A program made the position numbers and the translations under genes. The notes under the pieces are model-generated. The model did no database searches and was not told the DNA's origin. It worked only from the letters and a program-made list of their open reading frames with translations. Positions 41,742-49,328 of a DNA stretch of 64,000 nt are shown here, piece after piece (position 1 is the first letter of the stretch; each line of letters opens with the position of its first letter). The DNA lies in contig NZ_BMQP01000022.1 of NCBI RefSeq assembly GCF_014648175.1, forward strand, positions 62,001-126,000, read 5' to 3'. The DNA is from Planobispora rosea (lineage in GTDB: Bacteria; Actinomycetota; Actinomycetes; Streptosporangiales; Streptosporangiaceae).

Positions 41742-42512
41742 GTGAGCCGATACGAACGCTGGAACGCGATTCTCGAACTGCTCGCCCAGGAAGGCCGGTT
41801 GACCGTCGAGCGGGCCGCCGAGTCGCTGGACGTCTCCACGGCCACGATCCGGCGTGACTTCGACCAGCTCGCCCAGCAGCAGATGCTCATGCGTACCCGG
41901 GGCGGGGCCGTCGCGCAGAGCGTGAGCTACGACCTGCCCCTGCGGTACAAGACGGCCCGGCACGCGGGGGAGAAACAGCGCATCGCCGAGGCGGCCACCG
42001 AGCTGGTGCCGCCCGGCGCGATCGTCGGCATGAACGGCGGCACGACCACCTCGGAGGTCGCCCGGGCCCTGGCGATCCGGGCGGACCCCGAGATCGGGTT
42101 CACCATCGTCACCAACGCGCTGAACATCGCCGCGGAGCTGACGGTCCGCCGGCACGTGAAGATCGTCCTGACCGGAGGGGTGGCCAGGCCGCAGTCCTAC
42201 GAGCTGATCGGCCCGCTGGCCGCGCCGGTGCTGGAGCGGGTCACGTTGGACGTCGCGTTCCTCGGCGTGGACGCGATCGACGTCGAGGGGGGCGCCTTCG
42301 CCCACCACGAAGGCGAGGCGAGCGTCAACAACCTGCTGATCAGCAGGGCCGCCGAGGTCGTCGTGGTCGCGGACGCCTCCAAGGTCGGTCGTCGTGCCTT
42401 CGCGCGTATCTGCTCCCTCGACGCCGTCGGCACTCTGATCACCGATGAGAGCCTCTCCGACGAGGCCGCCGCCCGCTTCACCGACGCGGGAATCAAGGTC
42501 ATCCGCGTCTGA
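41742..42512 (+). CDS. DeoR/AgaR family transcriptional repressor
   Basis: This 256-residue regulator has an N-terminal DeoR helix-turn-helix (RYERWNAILELLAQEGRLTV, AAESLDVSTATIRRDFDQLA) and a sugar-phosphate-binding DeoR C-terminal domain (VGMNGGTTTSEVARALA, TIVTNALNIAAELTVRRHVK, LTGGVARPQSYELIGPLA, VVVVADASKVGRRAFARIC). A GTG at 41742 gives the expected N-terminus; a TTG at 41712 is the other option. It probably represses the divergent amino-sugar operon until a phosphosugar such as tagatose or galactosamine 6-phosphate accumulates. Confidence 0.92.
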   Translation: MSRYERWNAILELLAQEGRLTVERAAESLDVSTATIRRDFDQLAQQQMLMRTRGGAVAQSVSYDLPLRYKTARHAGEKQRIAEAATELVPPGAIVGMNGGTTTSEVARALAIRADPEIGFTIVTNALNIAAELTVRRHVKIVLTGGVARPQSYELIGPLAAPVLERVTLDVAFLGVDAIDVEGGAFAHHEGEASVNNLLISRAAEVVVVADASKVGRRAFARICSLDAVGTLITDESLSDEAAARFTDAGIKVIRV

Positions 42513-42638
42513 GAGCAGAGTGGCCGGGCGACCGGGGTGACCGGGTGATCCGATGACCGGGCGTGGCGGGATAGGGGTGTCCGGCCGCGGCGGGGGCGTG
42601 GGATGTCCGGGTGTGGCGGGAATCTCGCCCACGCCCGC

Positions 42639-42650
42639 TACTCATGAGTA
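42639..42650. promoter_or_regulatory. Palindrome TACTCATGAGTA upstream of glpD
   Basis: A perfect 12-bp palindrome lies about 100 bp before the glpD start in an otherwise GC-rich, repetitive 239-bp gap (short GACCGGG/GTGTCCGG motifs at about 42525-42620). It could be an operator for glpD. No regulator is encoded next to it. Confidence 0.45.
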
Positions 42651-42751
42651 ATGGCATTCGACGTGAAAGGGTAGATACTCCAGGGCTCCGCTCCCGGCAC
42701 GCCGGGAGCGGACCTCGCACAGGACGACCGGTTCATCTCGGGGAGAGCAAC

Positions 42752-44488
42752 ATGACGGCGCGAATGGGCACGGCGCGGCTCGGTCCGGCCGAGCGGTCCG
42801 CCGCACTGGAGCAGATGGCCGCCCAGGAGCTTGACCTGGTGGTGATCGGCGGCGGGATCGTGGGCGCCGGAGTCGCGCTCGACGCGGCCACGCGCGGGCT
42901 GAGCGTCGGGCTGCTGGAGGCGCGCGACTACGCCTCGGGCACCTCGTCCCGGTCCTCGAAGCTGATCCACGGCGGACTGCGCTACCTGGAGCAGCTCAAC
43001 TTCGACCTGGTCCGGGAGGCGCTGCAGGAGCGCGCCCTGCTGCTGCAGCGGATCGCCCCGCACCTCGTGCGGCCGGTGCCGTTCCTGTTCCCGCTCACCC
43101 ACCTGGGCTGGGAGCGGCCCTACGTCGGCGCCGGGCTGGTGATGTACGACTCGCTCGGCTTCTCCTTCGGGTTCACCCGCGGTGTGCCCGGCCACCGGCA
43201 CCTGTCGCGCACGCGGGCGCTGCGGCTGGCTCCGGCGCTGCGCCGTACCTCCTTCTCCGGGGCGGTCCAGTACTGGGACGCCCAGGTCGACGACGCCCGC
43301 TACGTGATGACCGTGCTGCGGACCGCCGCGACCTACGGGGCGCACGTCGCCTCACGGGCGCAGGTGGTGGGCTTCCTGCGGGAGGGCGAGCGGGTCACCG
43401 GGGTCCGGGTGCGCGACCTGGAGACCGGGGCCGAGCACCGGGTCCGGGCGCGGCAGGTGGTCAACGCCACCGGCGTGTGGACCGACGACATCCAGGAACT
43501 GGTCGGCGGGCGGGGCCAGATCCACGTGCGCGCCTCCAAGGGCGTCCACCTGGTGGTGCCGCGCGACCGCATCCACTCCCTCACCGGGATCATCCTCCGT
43601 ACGGAGAAGTCGGTGCTGTTCGTGATCCCCTGGGGCCGCCACTGGATCATCGGGACCACCGACACCCGCTGGAACCTGGACCGGGCCCACCCGGCGGCCT
43701 CCCGCTCCGACATCGACTACGTGCTGGAGCACGTGAACCGGGTGTTGTCGGTCCCGCTCACCCGCGACGACGTCGAGGGCGTCTACGCCGGGCTCCGGCC
43801 GCTGCTGGCGGGGGAGTCGGAGGAGACCTCCAAGCTCTCCCGCGAGCACGTCGTGGCCCACCCGGTGCCCGGACTGGTCATGGTTGCCGGAGGGAAGTAC
43901 ACCACCTACCGGGTGATGGCGCGCGACGCGGTGGACGCCGTGGCACACGGCCTGGACCAGCGGGTCCCGCCCTCGTGCACCGACCGGATCCCGCTCGCCG
44001 GGGCGGAGGGGTACCAGGCGCTGTGGAACTCCCGGCAGCGGCTGGCCCAGTCGTCCGGGCTGCACGTGGCGCGGATCGAGCACCTCCTCCAGCGGTACGG
44101 CTCCATGATCGACGAGGTGCTGGTGCTGATCGAGCAGGACCCCTCGCTCGCCCGCCCGCTGTCCGGGGCCGACGACTACCTGCGCGCCGAGATCGTCTAC
44201 GCCGCCACCCACGAGGGCGCCCGTCACCTCAACGACGCGCTGGCCCGGCGCACCCACATCTCCATCGAGACCTTCCACCGGGGCCTGGCCGTGGCCGAGG
44301 AGGCCGCCGAGCTGATGGCCGGACCGCTGGGATGGGACGGGGAACAGGTCAAGCGTGAGGTGGAGTACTACACCAAGCGCATCGAGGCCGAGCGCCTCTC
44401 CCAGGAACAGGACACCGACCACGAGGCCGACGCCATCCGCCTGGGCGCCCCCGAGATCGTCCCGATCGCCACCCCCGACCCCGTCTAG
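42752..44488 (+). CDS. glpD: Aerobic glycerol-3-phosphate dehydrogenase
   Basis: The 578-residue membrane-associated FAD enzyme oxidises sn-glycerol 3-phosphate to dihydroxyacetone phosphate and passes electrons to quinone. It shows the FAD motif LDLVVIGGGIVGAGVALDAA, SSRSSKLIHGGLRYLEQLNF, VVNATGVWTDDIQELVGG, IPWGRHWIIGTTDTRWNLD and VMVAGGKYTTYRVMARDAVD, with the C-terminal domain (residues ~420-550) present. The ATG at 42752 follows GGGGAGA and is preferred over an extension starting at 42611. Its product joins the triose-phosphate pool fed by the neighbouring amino-sugar operon. Confidence 0.95.
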   Translation: MTARMGTARLGPAERSAALEQMAAQELDLVVIGGGIVGAGVALDAATRGLSVGLLEARDYASGTSSRSSKLIHGGLRYLEQLNFDLVREALQERALLLQRIAPHLVRPVPFLFPLTHLGWERPYVGAGLVMYDSLGFSFGFTRGVPGHRHLSRTRALRLAPALRRTSFSGAVQYWDAQVDDARYVMTVLRTAATYGAHVASRAQVVGFLREGERVTGVRVRDLETGAEHRVRARQVVNATGVWTDDIQELVGGRGQIHVRASKGVHLVVPRDRIHSLTGIILRTEKSVLFVIPWGRHWIIGTTDTRWNLDRAHPAASRSDIDYVLEHVNRVLSVPLTRDDVEGVYAGLRPLLAGESEETSKLSREHVVAHPVPGLVMVAGGKYTTYRVMARDAVDAVAHGLDQRVPPSCTDRIPLAGAEGYQALWNSRQRLAQSSGLHVARIEHLLQRYGSMIDEVLVLIEQDPSLARPLSGADDYLRAEIVYAATHEGARHLNDALARRTHISIETFHRGLAVAEEAAELMAGPLGWDGEQVKREVEYYTKRIEAERLSQEQDTDHEADAIRLGAPEIVPIATPDPV

Positions 44489-44501
44489 GACGTTTTCGCG
44501 C

Positions 44502-44983
44502 ACCGACTACCCGGAGATCGTCCCGCTGTGCCGCCGTGAGGGCATCGGCCAGCTGGCCTTCCAGCCGCTCGCGCAGGGTGTGCTGCCCGGGAAATACCGG
44601 CCCGGCCAGGAACCGCCGGACGGGACGGGGGGGAAGGCCGGCGGCTCCTGGCCCCCACATCCGTCAGGAGGGTGCTCGGCCGGCGGCTTCTCGAACGTGT
44701 GCAGCACCTGCTCCCCGTCGCCGCGGATTGCGGCCTCTCGGCCGCTCAGCTCGCGATCGCCCGGGTGCTCCGGCAGCCGGGGGCCTCCTCGGTGGTCGCC
44801 GGTGCCACCAGACCCGAGCAGGCGACCGAGAACGCTTCGGCATCCGGTAAGAAGATCGACGATGTCACCCTGGCACGGGTGGACGAGATCCTCGGGGACC
44901 TCATCGACCGGGATCCCGCCAAGACCGCCCAGATGATGGCGGTCAAGCCGGAACGGATGGAGACCGCAGCCGGAAACGGTTAG
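44502..44983 (+). pseudogene. Aldo/keto reductase remnant (C-terminal third, frameshifted)
   Basis: From about 44502 one frame encodes an AKR segment (YPEIVPLCRREGIGQLAFQP, LAQGVLPGKYRPGQEPP). The continuation is in another frame from about 44672 (RRLLERVQHLLPVAADCGLS, AAQLAIARVLRQPGASSVVA, GATRPEQATENASASG) to the stop at 44983. The N-terminal ~200 residues with the catalytic Tyr and Lys are absent, because the remnant begins 14 bp after the glpD stop. A 12-bp word GAGATCGTCCCG occurs both in the last codons of glpD (44453) and at the start of the remnant (44515) and may mark the deletion junction. Confidence 0.8.
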
Positions 44984-45100
44984 CCGTGGACGGAACCCGT
45001 CCGCGGGGACATGGACCAGGACTCCGCCGGGCGCCGTGACCGTGAGCGGTCCTGAGATCGTTCCGCCGCCGGGCCACGTCTGAACCGGCCTCCGAAGGTG

Positions 45101-45430
45101 TCACAGGGCGAGAGCGTGCTGCAGCCCCTGCCCGATGCGCACCATCGTCTGGAGGCTGAGCTCGCCGAGATCGCGCCGGATGTCCTCGGGGAAAAGGATC
45201 GCGATGTCGTCGCAGAGCGCACGCCCGGGCACCGGATCTTCGGGGGCCATCTCGACGATGCTGGGAAGCGGTGGCGTCTGCGATGTGGTGATCCGTACGG
45301 CGAGATAACTCGGCAGGCCCCGGTTGCGGGCGTTGTTGCTCACGATGACATACGGCTTCTCGCCCCGCTGCCCGCGCAGGTCGGTCATGTAGACACGGCC
45401 GCGGAGCGGCCATCCGTAGCCGGGCGTCAT
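45101..45430 (-). CDS. MazF/PemK-like type II toxin
   Basis: This protein of about 109 residues has the MazF/PemK (CcdB-fold) pattern: WPLRGRVYMTDLRGQRGEKP then YVIVSNNARNR at the N-terminus, LAVRITTSQTPPLPSIVEMA in the middle, and ALCDDIAILFPEDI followed by LSLQTMVRIGQGLQ at the end. MazF toxins are sequence-specific endoribonucleases; the RGEKPYVIVSN Arg and the ITTS segment belong to the active-site region. The start at 45430 overlaps the upstream antitoxin stop by 4 bp (ATGA). The spacing and small size indicate a toxin-antitoxin operon. Confidence 0.82.
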   Translation of the reverse strand: MTPGYGWPLRGRVYMTDLRGQRGEKPYVIVSNNARNRGLPSYLAVRITTSQTPPLPSIVEMAPEDPVPGRALCDDIAILFPEDIRRDLGELSLQTMVRIGQGLQHALAL

Positions 45431-45726
45431 TCTCGGCCGGCCACTTCGGCGGCCCGATGCCACGCCGCCCGGTGGGCGGCGTGGTCCTTGCCGTTCTGCG
45501 TGGCGGCCAGCATGGCGTATCCCGCCAGCATGACCTCTTCGCGGACGGCTTTGCGGGCGATGCTCATCAGGGCGTGCAATGCGACGGCGAAGGACTTCTC
45601 CAGTTTCGGCGCACCGCCCACCAGGCGGTGCACGGCCATGTACTCGGGGCTGCCGGGGTCGCGGACGGCCCTGAGGAACTCTTGGTCGTGCTCGGTCAAA
45701 GGCACGGGGATCTGGCGGACTTCCAT
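45427..45726 (-). CDS. Putative cognate antitoxin
   Basis: This 99-residue protein precedes and overlaps the toxin by 4 bp, the usual antitoxin position. I do not recognise its family. It begins MEVRQIPVPLTEHDQEFLRA, has a helical core (VGGAPKLEKSFAVALHALMS) and ends with a His/Ala-rich helix (GKDHAAHRAAWHRAAEVAGR). There is no evident MazE/AbrB or ribbon-helix-helix fold at the N-terminus, so its DNA-binding mode, if any, is unclear. The ATG at 45726 is preferred because an upstream in-frame start at 45753 lacks a ribosome site. Confidence 0.7.
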   Translation of the reverse strand: MEVRQIPVPLTEHDQEFLRAVRDPGSPEYMAVHRLVGGAPKLEKSFAVALHALMSIARKAVREEVMLAGYAMLAATQNGKDHAAHRAAWHRAAEVAGRE

Positions 45727-45794
45727 GCGTTCATGATGCACCATCCTGGACACTCTTTGCTTATGCTCGGTTGCAAACCGTTATGGCGGGGTGG

Positions 45795-46391
45795 TCAATG
45801 CCACTCGGCCGGTTCGGGTGCGCTCTGATCACCGCTCTCGGTGACGTGGCCCACGCCGGGGTGGGGCCGTCGTCGTGGCGGTGTGCCGCCGCTGTCCGGG
45901 CGGTGCTCGAAGTGCCACCACTCGTTGTCGTAGATGCGGTAGAGGTCGTAGCGGGCGCCGTGCTCCTCCAGCCAGCGCGCGCCTTCGTGGGGGCGCACGT
46001 CCAGCGCGATGCCCTTGACGTGGCCGGATTCCGCCGGCGGTAACACGAGCATCCGCGCCGAGGCCGGGGAGCCGGAGCGGCGCACCTCCTCGTCGAACAT
46101 CCGTTGCTGGACGTGGGGATCGCGGTATCCCGAGGTGAGGCCGATGAGCTGGCCGTGACGCCAGAGCGCCTCGGCGCGCGCCGCGGTGAACGCCGCCCTG
46201 GCGCCCTCGGTGAGGCCGGTGAGGTCCTCGGCCGGGAATCGCATCTGTAACGCCCAGTGGCAGGCCAGTTCGCGGGCGCGGCCGGGACGGCGGACGAACG
46301 CCGCGGGGAGCAGGAGCACGGCGAGCACCAGCGTGACCGCGGCGTACAGCCGGTCTCGGGGCCGGAGCGGGACGGTGCGTGGTTCGTTCAT
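45795..46391 (-). CDS. D-alanyl-D-alanine carboxypeptidase, VanY-like (M15 family)
   Basis: The 198-residue protein has an N-terminal membrane anchor (LYAAVTLVLAVLLLPAAFV) and an M15B peptidase domain with GQLIGLTSGYRDPHVQQRMF, zinc ligands in ESGHVKGIALDV (SxHxxGxAxD) and catalytic/zinc motif NEWWHFEHRP. It should trim terminal D-Ala from peptidoglycan stem peptides. It is divergent from an AfsQ-like response regulator, so that two-component system may control it. The C-terminal ~30 residues are disordered and carry no conserved feature. Confidence 0.9.
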   Translation of the reverse strand: MNEPRTVPLRPRDRLYAAVTLVLAVLLLPAAFVRRPGRARELACHWALQMRFPAEDLTGLTEGARAAFTAARAEALWRHGQLIGLTSGYRDPHVQQRMFDEEVRRSGSPASARMLVLPPAESGHVKGIALDVRPHEGARWLEEHGARYDLYRIYDNEWWHFEHRPDSGGTPPRRRPHPGVGHVTESGDQSAPEPAEWH

Positions 46392-46567
46392 GCCGAACTA
46401 CGATTGGTGCCGAATATGCGTGCGTCGTCCGCCGCATGTCACGGTTCATCGACGGCGGCGATCGTCGGCGCGACCGTGACACGACCATGACACGGCGCGG
46501 ACGGAGCGGGGACACGACCGGCCGACAGTGGATGGAGTCGACCGGCGGGCGAGGTACGGAGCGTGCG

Positions 46568-47257
46568 GTGATACTCGGCGGCGTGTCGCGGGTGTTGTTG
46601 ATCGAGGACGACCCGGCCGTGCGGGAGGGTCTTGAGCTGGCCCTGACCCGCCACGGGCACCGGGTGCGCGCGGTGGAGTCCGGCGAGCAGGGGCTGGAGT
46701 GGCTGCGCGCCGACCTTCCCGACGTCGTCGTGCTCGATCTGATGCTGCCCGGCATGGACGGGTTCGAGGTCTGCCGTCGCATCCGGGCCGCCGGGGAGGT
46801 GCCGATCATCATGCTGACCGCGCGCGGCGACGACATCGACGTGGTGGCCGGGCTGGAGGCGGGCGCCGACGACTACGTGGTCAAGCCGGTGCGGCCCAGG
46901 GTGCTCGAGGCACGCATCCGCGCGGTGCTCCGGCGCATCGACCGGGACCGGGGGGAGCTGGAGCGGTACGGGGATCTGACCATCGATCGGGCCGGGCTGG
47001 TGGTCGCCAAACACGGCGTGCCGGTGGGCCTGGCCCCGACCGAGCTGCGCCTGCTGCTTGAGCTGTCCGGCACGCCGGGCCGGGTGCACAGCCGCCAGCA
47101 GCTGCTGGAGTCGGTGTGGGAGCACGACTACTTCGGCGACTCGCGTCTGGTGGACGCGTGTGTGCAGCGGTTGCGTGCGAAGATCGAGGACGACTCGGCG
47201 GCGCCCGTCTACGTTCAGACGGTGCGCGGGTTCGGGTACCGGTTCGGGCCGGTGTGA
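46568..47257 (+). CDS. OmpR-family response regulator (AfsQ1-like)
   Basis: This regulator of about 229 residues has a receiver domain (RVLLIEDDPAVREGLELALT, DVVVLDLMLPGMDGFEVCRR with phospho-Asp, IIMLTARGDDIDVVAGLEAG, DDYVVKPVRP) and a winged-helix output domain (GLAPTELRLLLELSGTPGRV, LVDACVQRLRAKIEDDSAAP, YVQTVRGFGYRFGPV). The GTG at 46568 has GGAG 6 nt upstream. It is followed 8 bp later by a histidine kinase and then a lipoprotein gene, an order like the Streptomyces afsQ1-afsQ2-lipoprotein locus, which responds to nitrogen and antibiotic-related signals. Confidence 0.93.
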   Translation: MILGGVSRVLLIEDDPAVREGLELALTRHGHRVRAVESGEQGLEWLRADLPDVVVLDLMLPGMDGFEVCRRIRAAGEVPIIMLTARGDDIDVVAGLEAGADDYVVKPVRPRVLEARIRAVLRRIDRDRGELERYGDLTIDRAGLVVAKHGVPVGLAPTELRLLLELSGTPGRVHSRQQLLESVWEHDYFGDSRLVDACVQRLRAKIEDDSAAPVYVQTVRGFGYRFGPV

Positions 47258-47264
47258 GCCACCG

Positions 47265-48773
47265 GTGGGACCTCGGCCGAGCCTGGGGCTGCGTGCCCGG
47301 CTGCTGTCCGCGTTCGCACTGCTGTGCGTGGTCACCGCGGCGGCGGTGGCCGGCGGGATGTACGTCCAGGCCCGAACCGAGATTCTGCAGCGGACCCAGG
47401 ACGCCGCGGTGCGGGCGATGACGAGCCGCCTGCAGACGCTCTATCCGTTGCGGAATCCGGCGCCGGGCCCGGACGAGCTCGGCCGGATCGCCCGCACCGT
47501 GGCCGACGGGAACATCTCCGCGGTCGCCCTCTACCACGGGACGCACTCGCCGGCCGACCCGCGGCCGGGGCCGCCGGCCGCCCCGGGCTCCGGCCCGCCG
47601 CCGTGGCGCCAGAGGCCGGGCGGGAACGCGCCGGTCCTGGACCCCGGGGTGATTCCGGCGGAGCTGCGGCGGACGGTGGCCGACGGCGAGATCGCCTGGC
47701 AGCGCGTGGTGTGGCGGGGCGAACCCGTCCTGATCATCGGTACGCCGCTGCTGATCATCGATCGGGACCGGACGACGCGGATGTCCGGCATCGAGGTCTA
47801 CGTCGCCCGCGACCTGAGTCCCGAACAGCGCAGCATCGACGCGCTCGCCGCACGCGCCTGGCTCACCGGCGGGGCGGCCCTGGCGTTCGCGGTCGTCCTG
47901 GCGTCGCTGGCCACCCGCGGCGTGCTGGGCCCGGTGCGCGAGCTCGGCCGGGCGGCACGCCTGCTGGGCGAGGGCGAGCTGCGGACCAGGATCGCGGTCC
48001 GCGGCTCCGACGAGCTGGCCGAGGTGGCACGCACGTTCAACACCACCGCCGCGGAGCTGGAACGGCACGTCGAGCAGCTGCGTGCGATGGAGGCCGACGC
48101 CCGCCGGTTCGTGGCCGACGTGTCCCACGAGCTGCGCACCCCGCTGGCCGCGCTCGCCGCGGTCGCCGACGTCCTGGACGAGGAGGCGGCCGGGCTGCCC
48201 GAGCCCGCCGGCCGGGCCGCCAGGCTGGTCAGCCAGGAGACCCTCAACCTCACCGCTCTGGTGAACGACCTCATCGAGATCAGCAGGTTCGACTCCGGCG
48301 TCGCGGCCCTCGCGCCGAACGAGGTCGACGTGGCCGAGCTGGTGCGCGCGACCCTGCGCGTCCGGGGCTGGTCGGAGTCGGTGCGGACCGAGCTTCCACC
48401 CGCGGTGACGGCATGGCTGGACCCGCGCCGGGTGGACGTCATCCTGGCGAATCTGGTCGGCAACGCCCTGCGGCACGGCGAGCCGCCGGTGTCGGTGCGG
48501 CTCCGCGCCGACCCGCACCGGATCGCCCTGGAGGTCCGCGACCACGGACCGGGGCTGGACGAAGCGGTGCTGCCGCACGTGTTCGACCGGTTCTACAAGG
48601 CCAGCGCGGCCAGGGCCAGGTCCGAGGGCAGCGGCCTGGGCCTGGCCATCGCGCGGGAGAACGCGCGCCTGCACGGGGGTGACCTCACCGTCGCCAACGC
48701 CCCGGACGGCGGCGCCGTGTTCACACTGAGCCTGCCACGCCGGGCGCACGAGCCGGGCGGAGGTTCCGGATGA
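47265..48773 (+). CDS. Sensor histidine kinase (AfsQ2-like)
   Basis: This kinase of about 502 residues has TM1 (LLSAFALLCVVTAAAVAGGM) near the N-terminus, an extracytoplasmic domain of ~150 residues with a Pro-rich loop (DPRPGPPAAPGSGPPPWRQR), TM2 (WLTGGAALAFAVVLASLATR), HAMP (LGPVRELGRAARLLGEGELR), HisKA with FVADVSHELRTPLAALAAVA, and HATPase with NLVGNALRHGEPP and GSGLGLAIARENA. The GTG at 47265 is the first in-frame start after the regulator stop; its ribosome site is weak, so coupling to the regulator is likely. The stop overlaps the lipoprotein start (ATGA). Confidence 0.92.
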   Translation: MGPRPSLGLRARLLSAFALLCVVTAAAVAGGMYVQARTEILQRTQDAAVRAMTSRLQTLYPLRNPAPGPDELGRIARTVADGNISAVALYHGTHSPADPRPGPPAAPGSGPPPWRQRPGGNAPVLDPGVIPAELRRTVADGEIAWQRVVWRGEPVLIIGTPLLIIDRDRTTRMSGIEVYVARDLSPEQRSIDALAARAWLTGGAALAFAVVLASLATRGVLGPVRELGRAARLLGEGELRTRIAVRGSDELAEVARTFNTTAAELERHVEQLRAMEADARRFVADVSHELRTPLAALAAVADVLDEEAAGLPEPAGRAARLVSQETLNLTALVNDLIEISRFDSGVAALAPNEVDVAELVRATLRVRGWSESVRTELPPAVTAWLDPRRVDVILANLVGNALRHGEPPVSVRLRADPHRIALEVRDHGPGLDEAVLPHVFDRFYKASAARARSEGSGLGLAIARENARLHGGDLTVANAPDGGAVFTLSLPRRAHEPGGGSG

Positions 48774-49261
48774 GGACCGGGCTCTCCCGCCGCGTGCTCG
48801 CCGCGGGTCTCGTATCGCTCGTCGCCGCGGCCGGCTGCGGCGTGCAGCCCAGCGACGTCATCATCGGTGACGCCCCGCCGAGCGGAGCCGCCGCACCACC
48901 CACGGCGATCACCGTCTACCTGGTGAAGAACGACCGGCTCCGCGCGGTGACACGGCCCGGTGATCGACCGCTGTCGTTCCCCGCGGACACCCTCGCGCTG
49001 CTGGCCGCCGGGCCCACCGCGCAGGAGCGGGCGGACGGGTTCACCACCGAGGTCCCGCCCGAAGCCGGCCCGTTCTCGGTGACCGTCGAGCCGGCCGGCC
49101 ACGTGGTGGTGACGCCCTCCACGCGGCCGGCCGGCGGGCTGTCCCCACGGGCCGTCGAACAGATCGTGTGCACGGCCGCCGCCGCAGCGCCGGCGAGACC
49201 CGCCCGGGTCACCGTCGCCGGTGCCGGGAAGGACGTCGACCCCCGCGACTGCCCGCAGTAG
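48770..49261 (+). CDS. Lipoprotein with GerMN-like domain, coupled to the kinase
   Basis: The 163-residue protein has a lipoprotein signal (VLAAGLVSLVAAAGC, Cys near residue 23) and a domain resembling GerMN: TAITVYLVKNDRLRAVTR, LALLAAGPTAQERADGFTTE, VTVEPAGHVVVTP and LSPRAVEQIVCTAAAA. LLAGPT-x(n)-G-x-T is typical of that fold. Four-base overlap with the kinase suggests it works with the sensor, perhaps as a ligand-binding or inhibitory partner outside the membrane. It ends before a strong terminator. Confidence 0.82.
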   Translation: MRTGLSRRVLAAGLVSLVAAAGCGVQPSDVIIGDAPPSGAAAPPTAITVYLVKNDRLRAVTRPGDRPLSFPADTLALLAAGPTAQERADGFTTEVPPEAGPFSVTVEPAGHVVVTPSTRPAGGLSPRAVEQIVCTAAAAAPARPARVTVAGAGKDVDPRDCPQ

Positions 49262-49264
49262 CGG

Positions 49265-49296
49265 CGGCTCCCGCCCCGGGGAGGGGGCGGGAGCCG
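49265..49296. terminator. Terminator hairpin after the AfsQ-like operon
   Basis: CGGCTCCCGCCCC and GGGGCGGGAGCCG form a perfect 13-bp stem with a 6-nt loop between the lipoprotein stop (49261) and the convergent peptidase stop (49329). It probably acts for both strands. Confidence 0.9.
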
Positions 49297-49328
49297 TACC
49301 GCACGGGTCACCGTGCCGGGGTGGAGCC

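Noticed and set aside
40767..42632. 621-codon minus-strand frame extending the SIS-domain protein
   Set aside because: The extension runs antisense to the DeoR gene; the SIS protein begins at the GTG at 41639 with a strong ribosome site.
44672..44983. Independent 103-residue gene
   Set aside because: The sequence is the C-terminal part of an aldo/keto reductase whose preceding segment continues in another frame, so it is a remnant.
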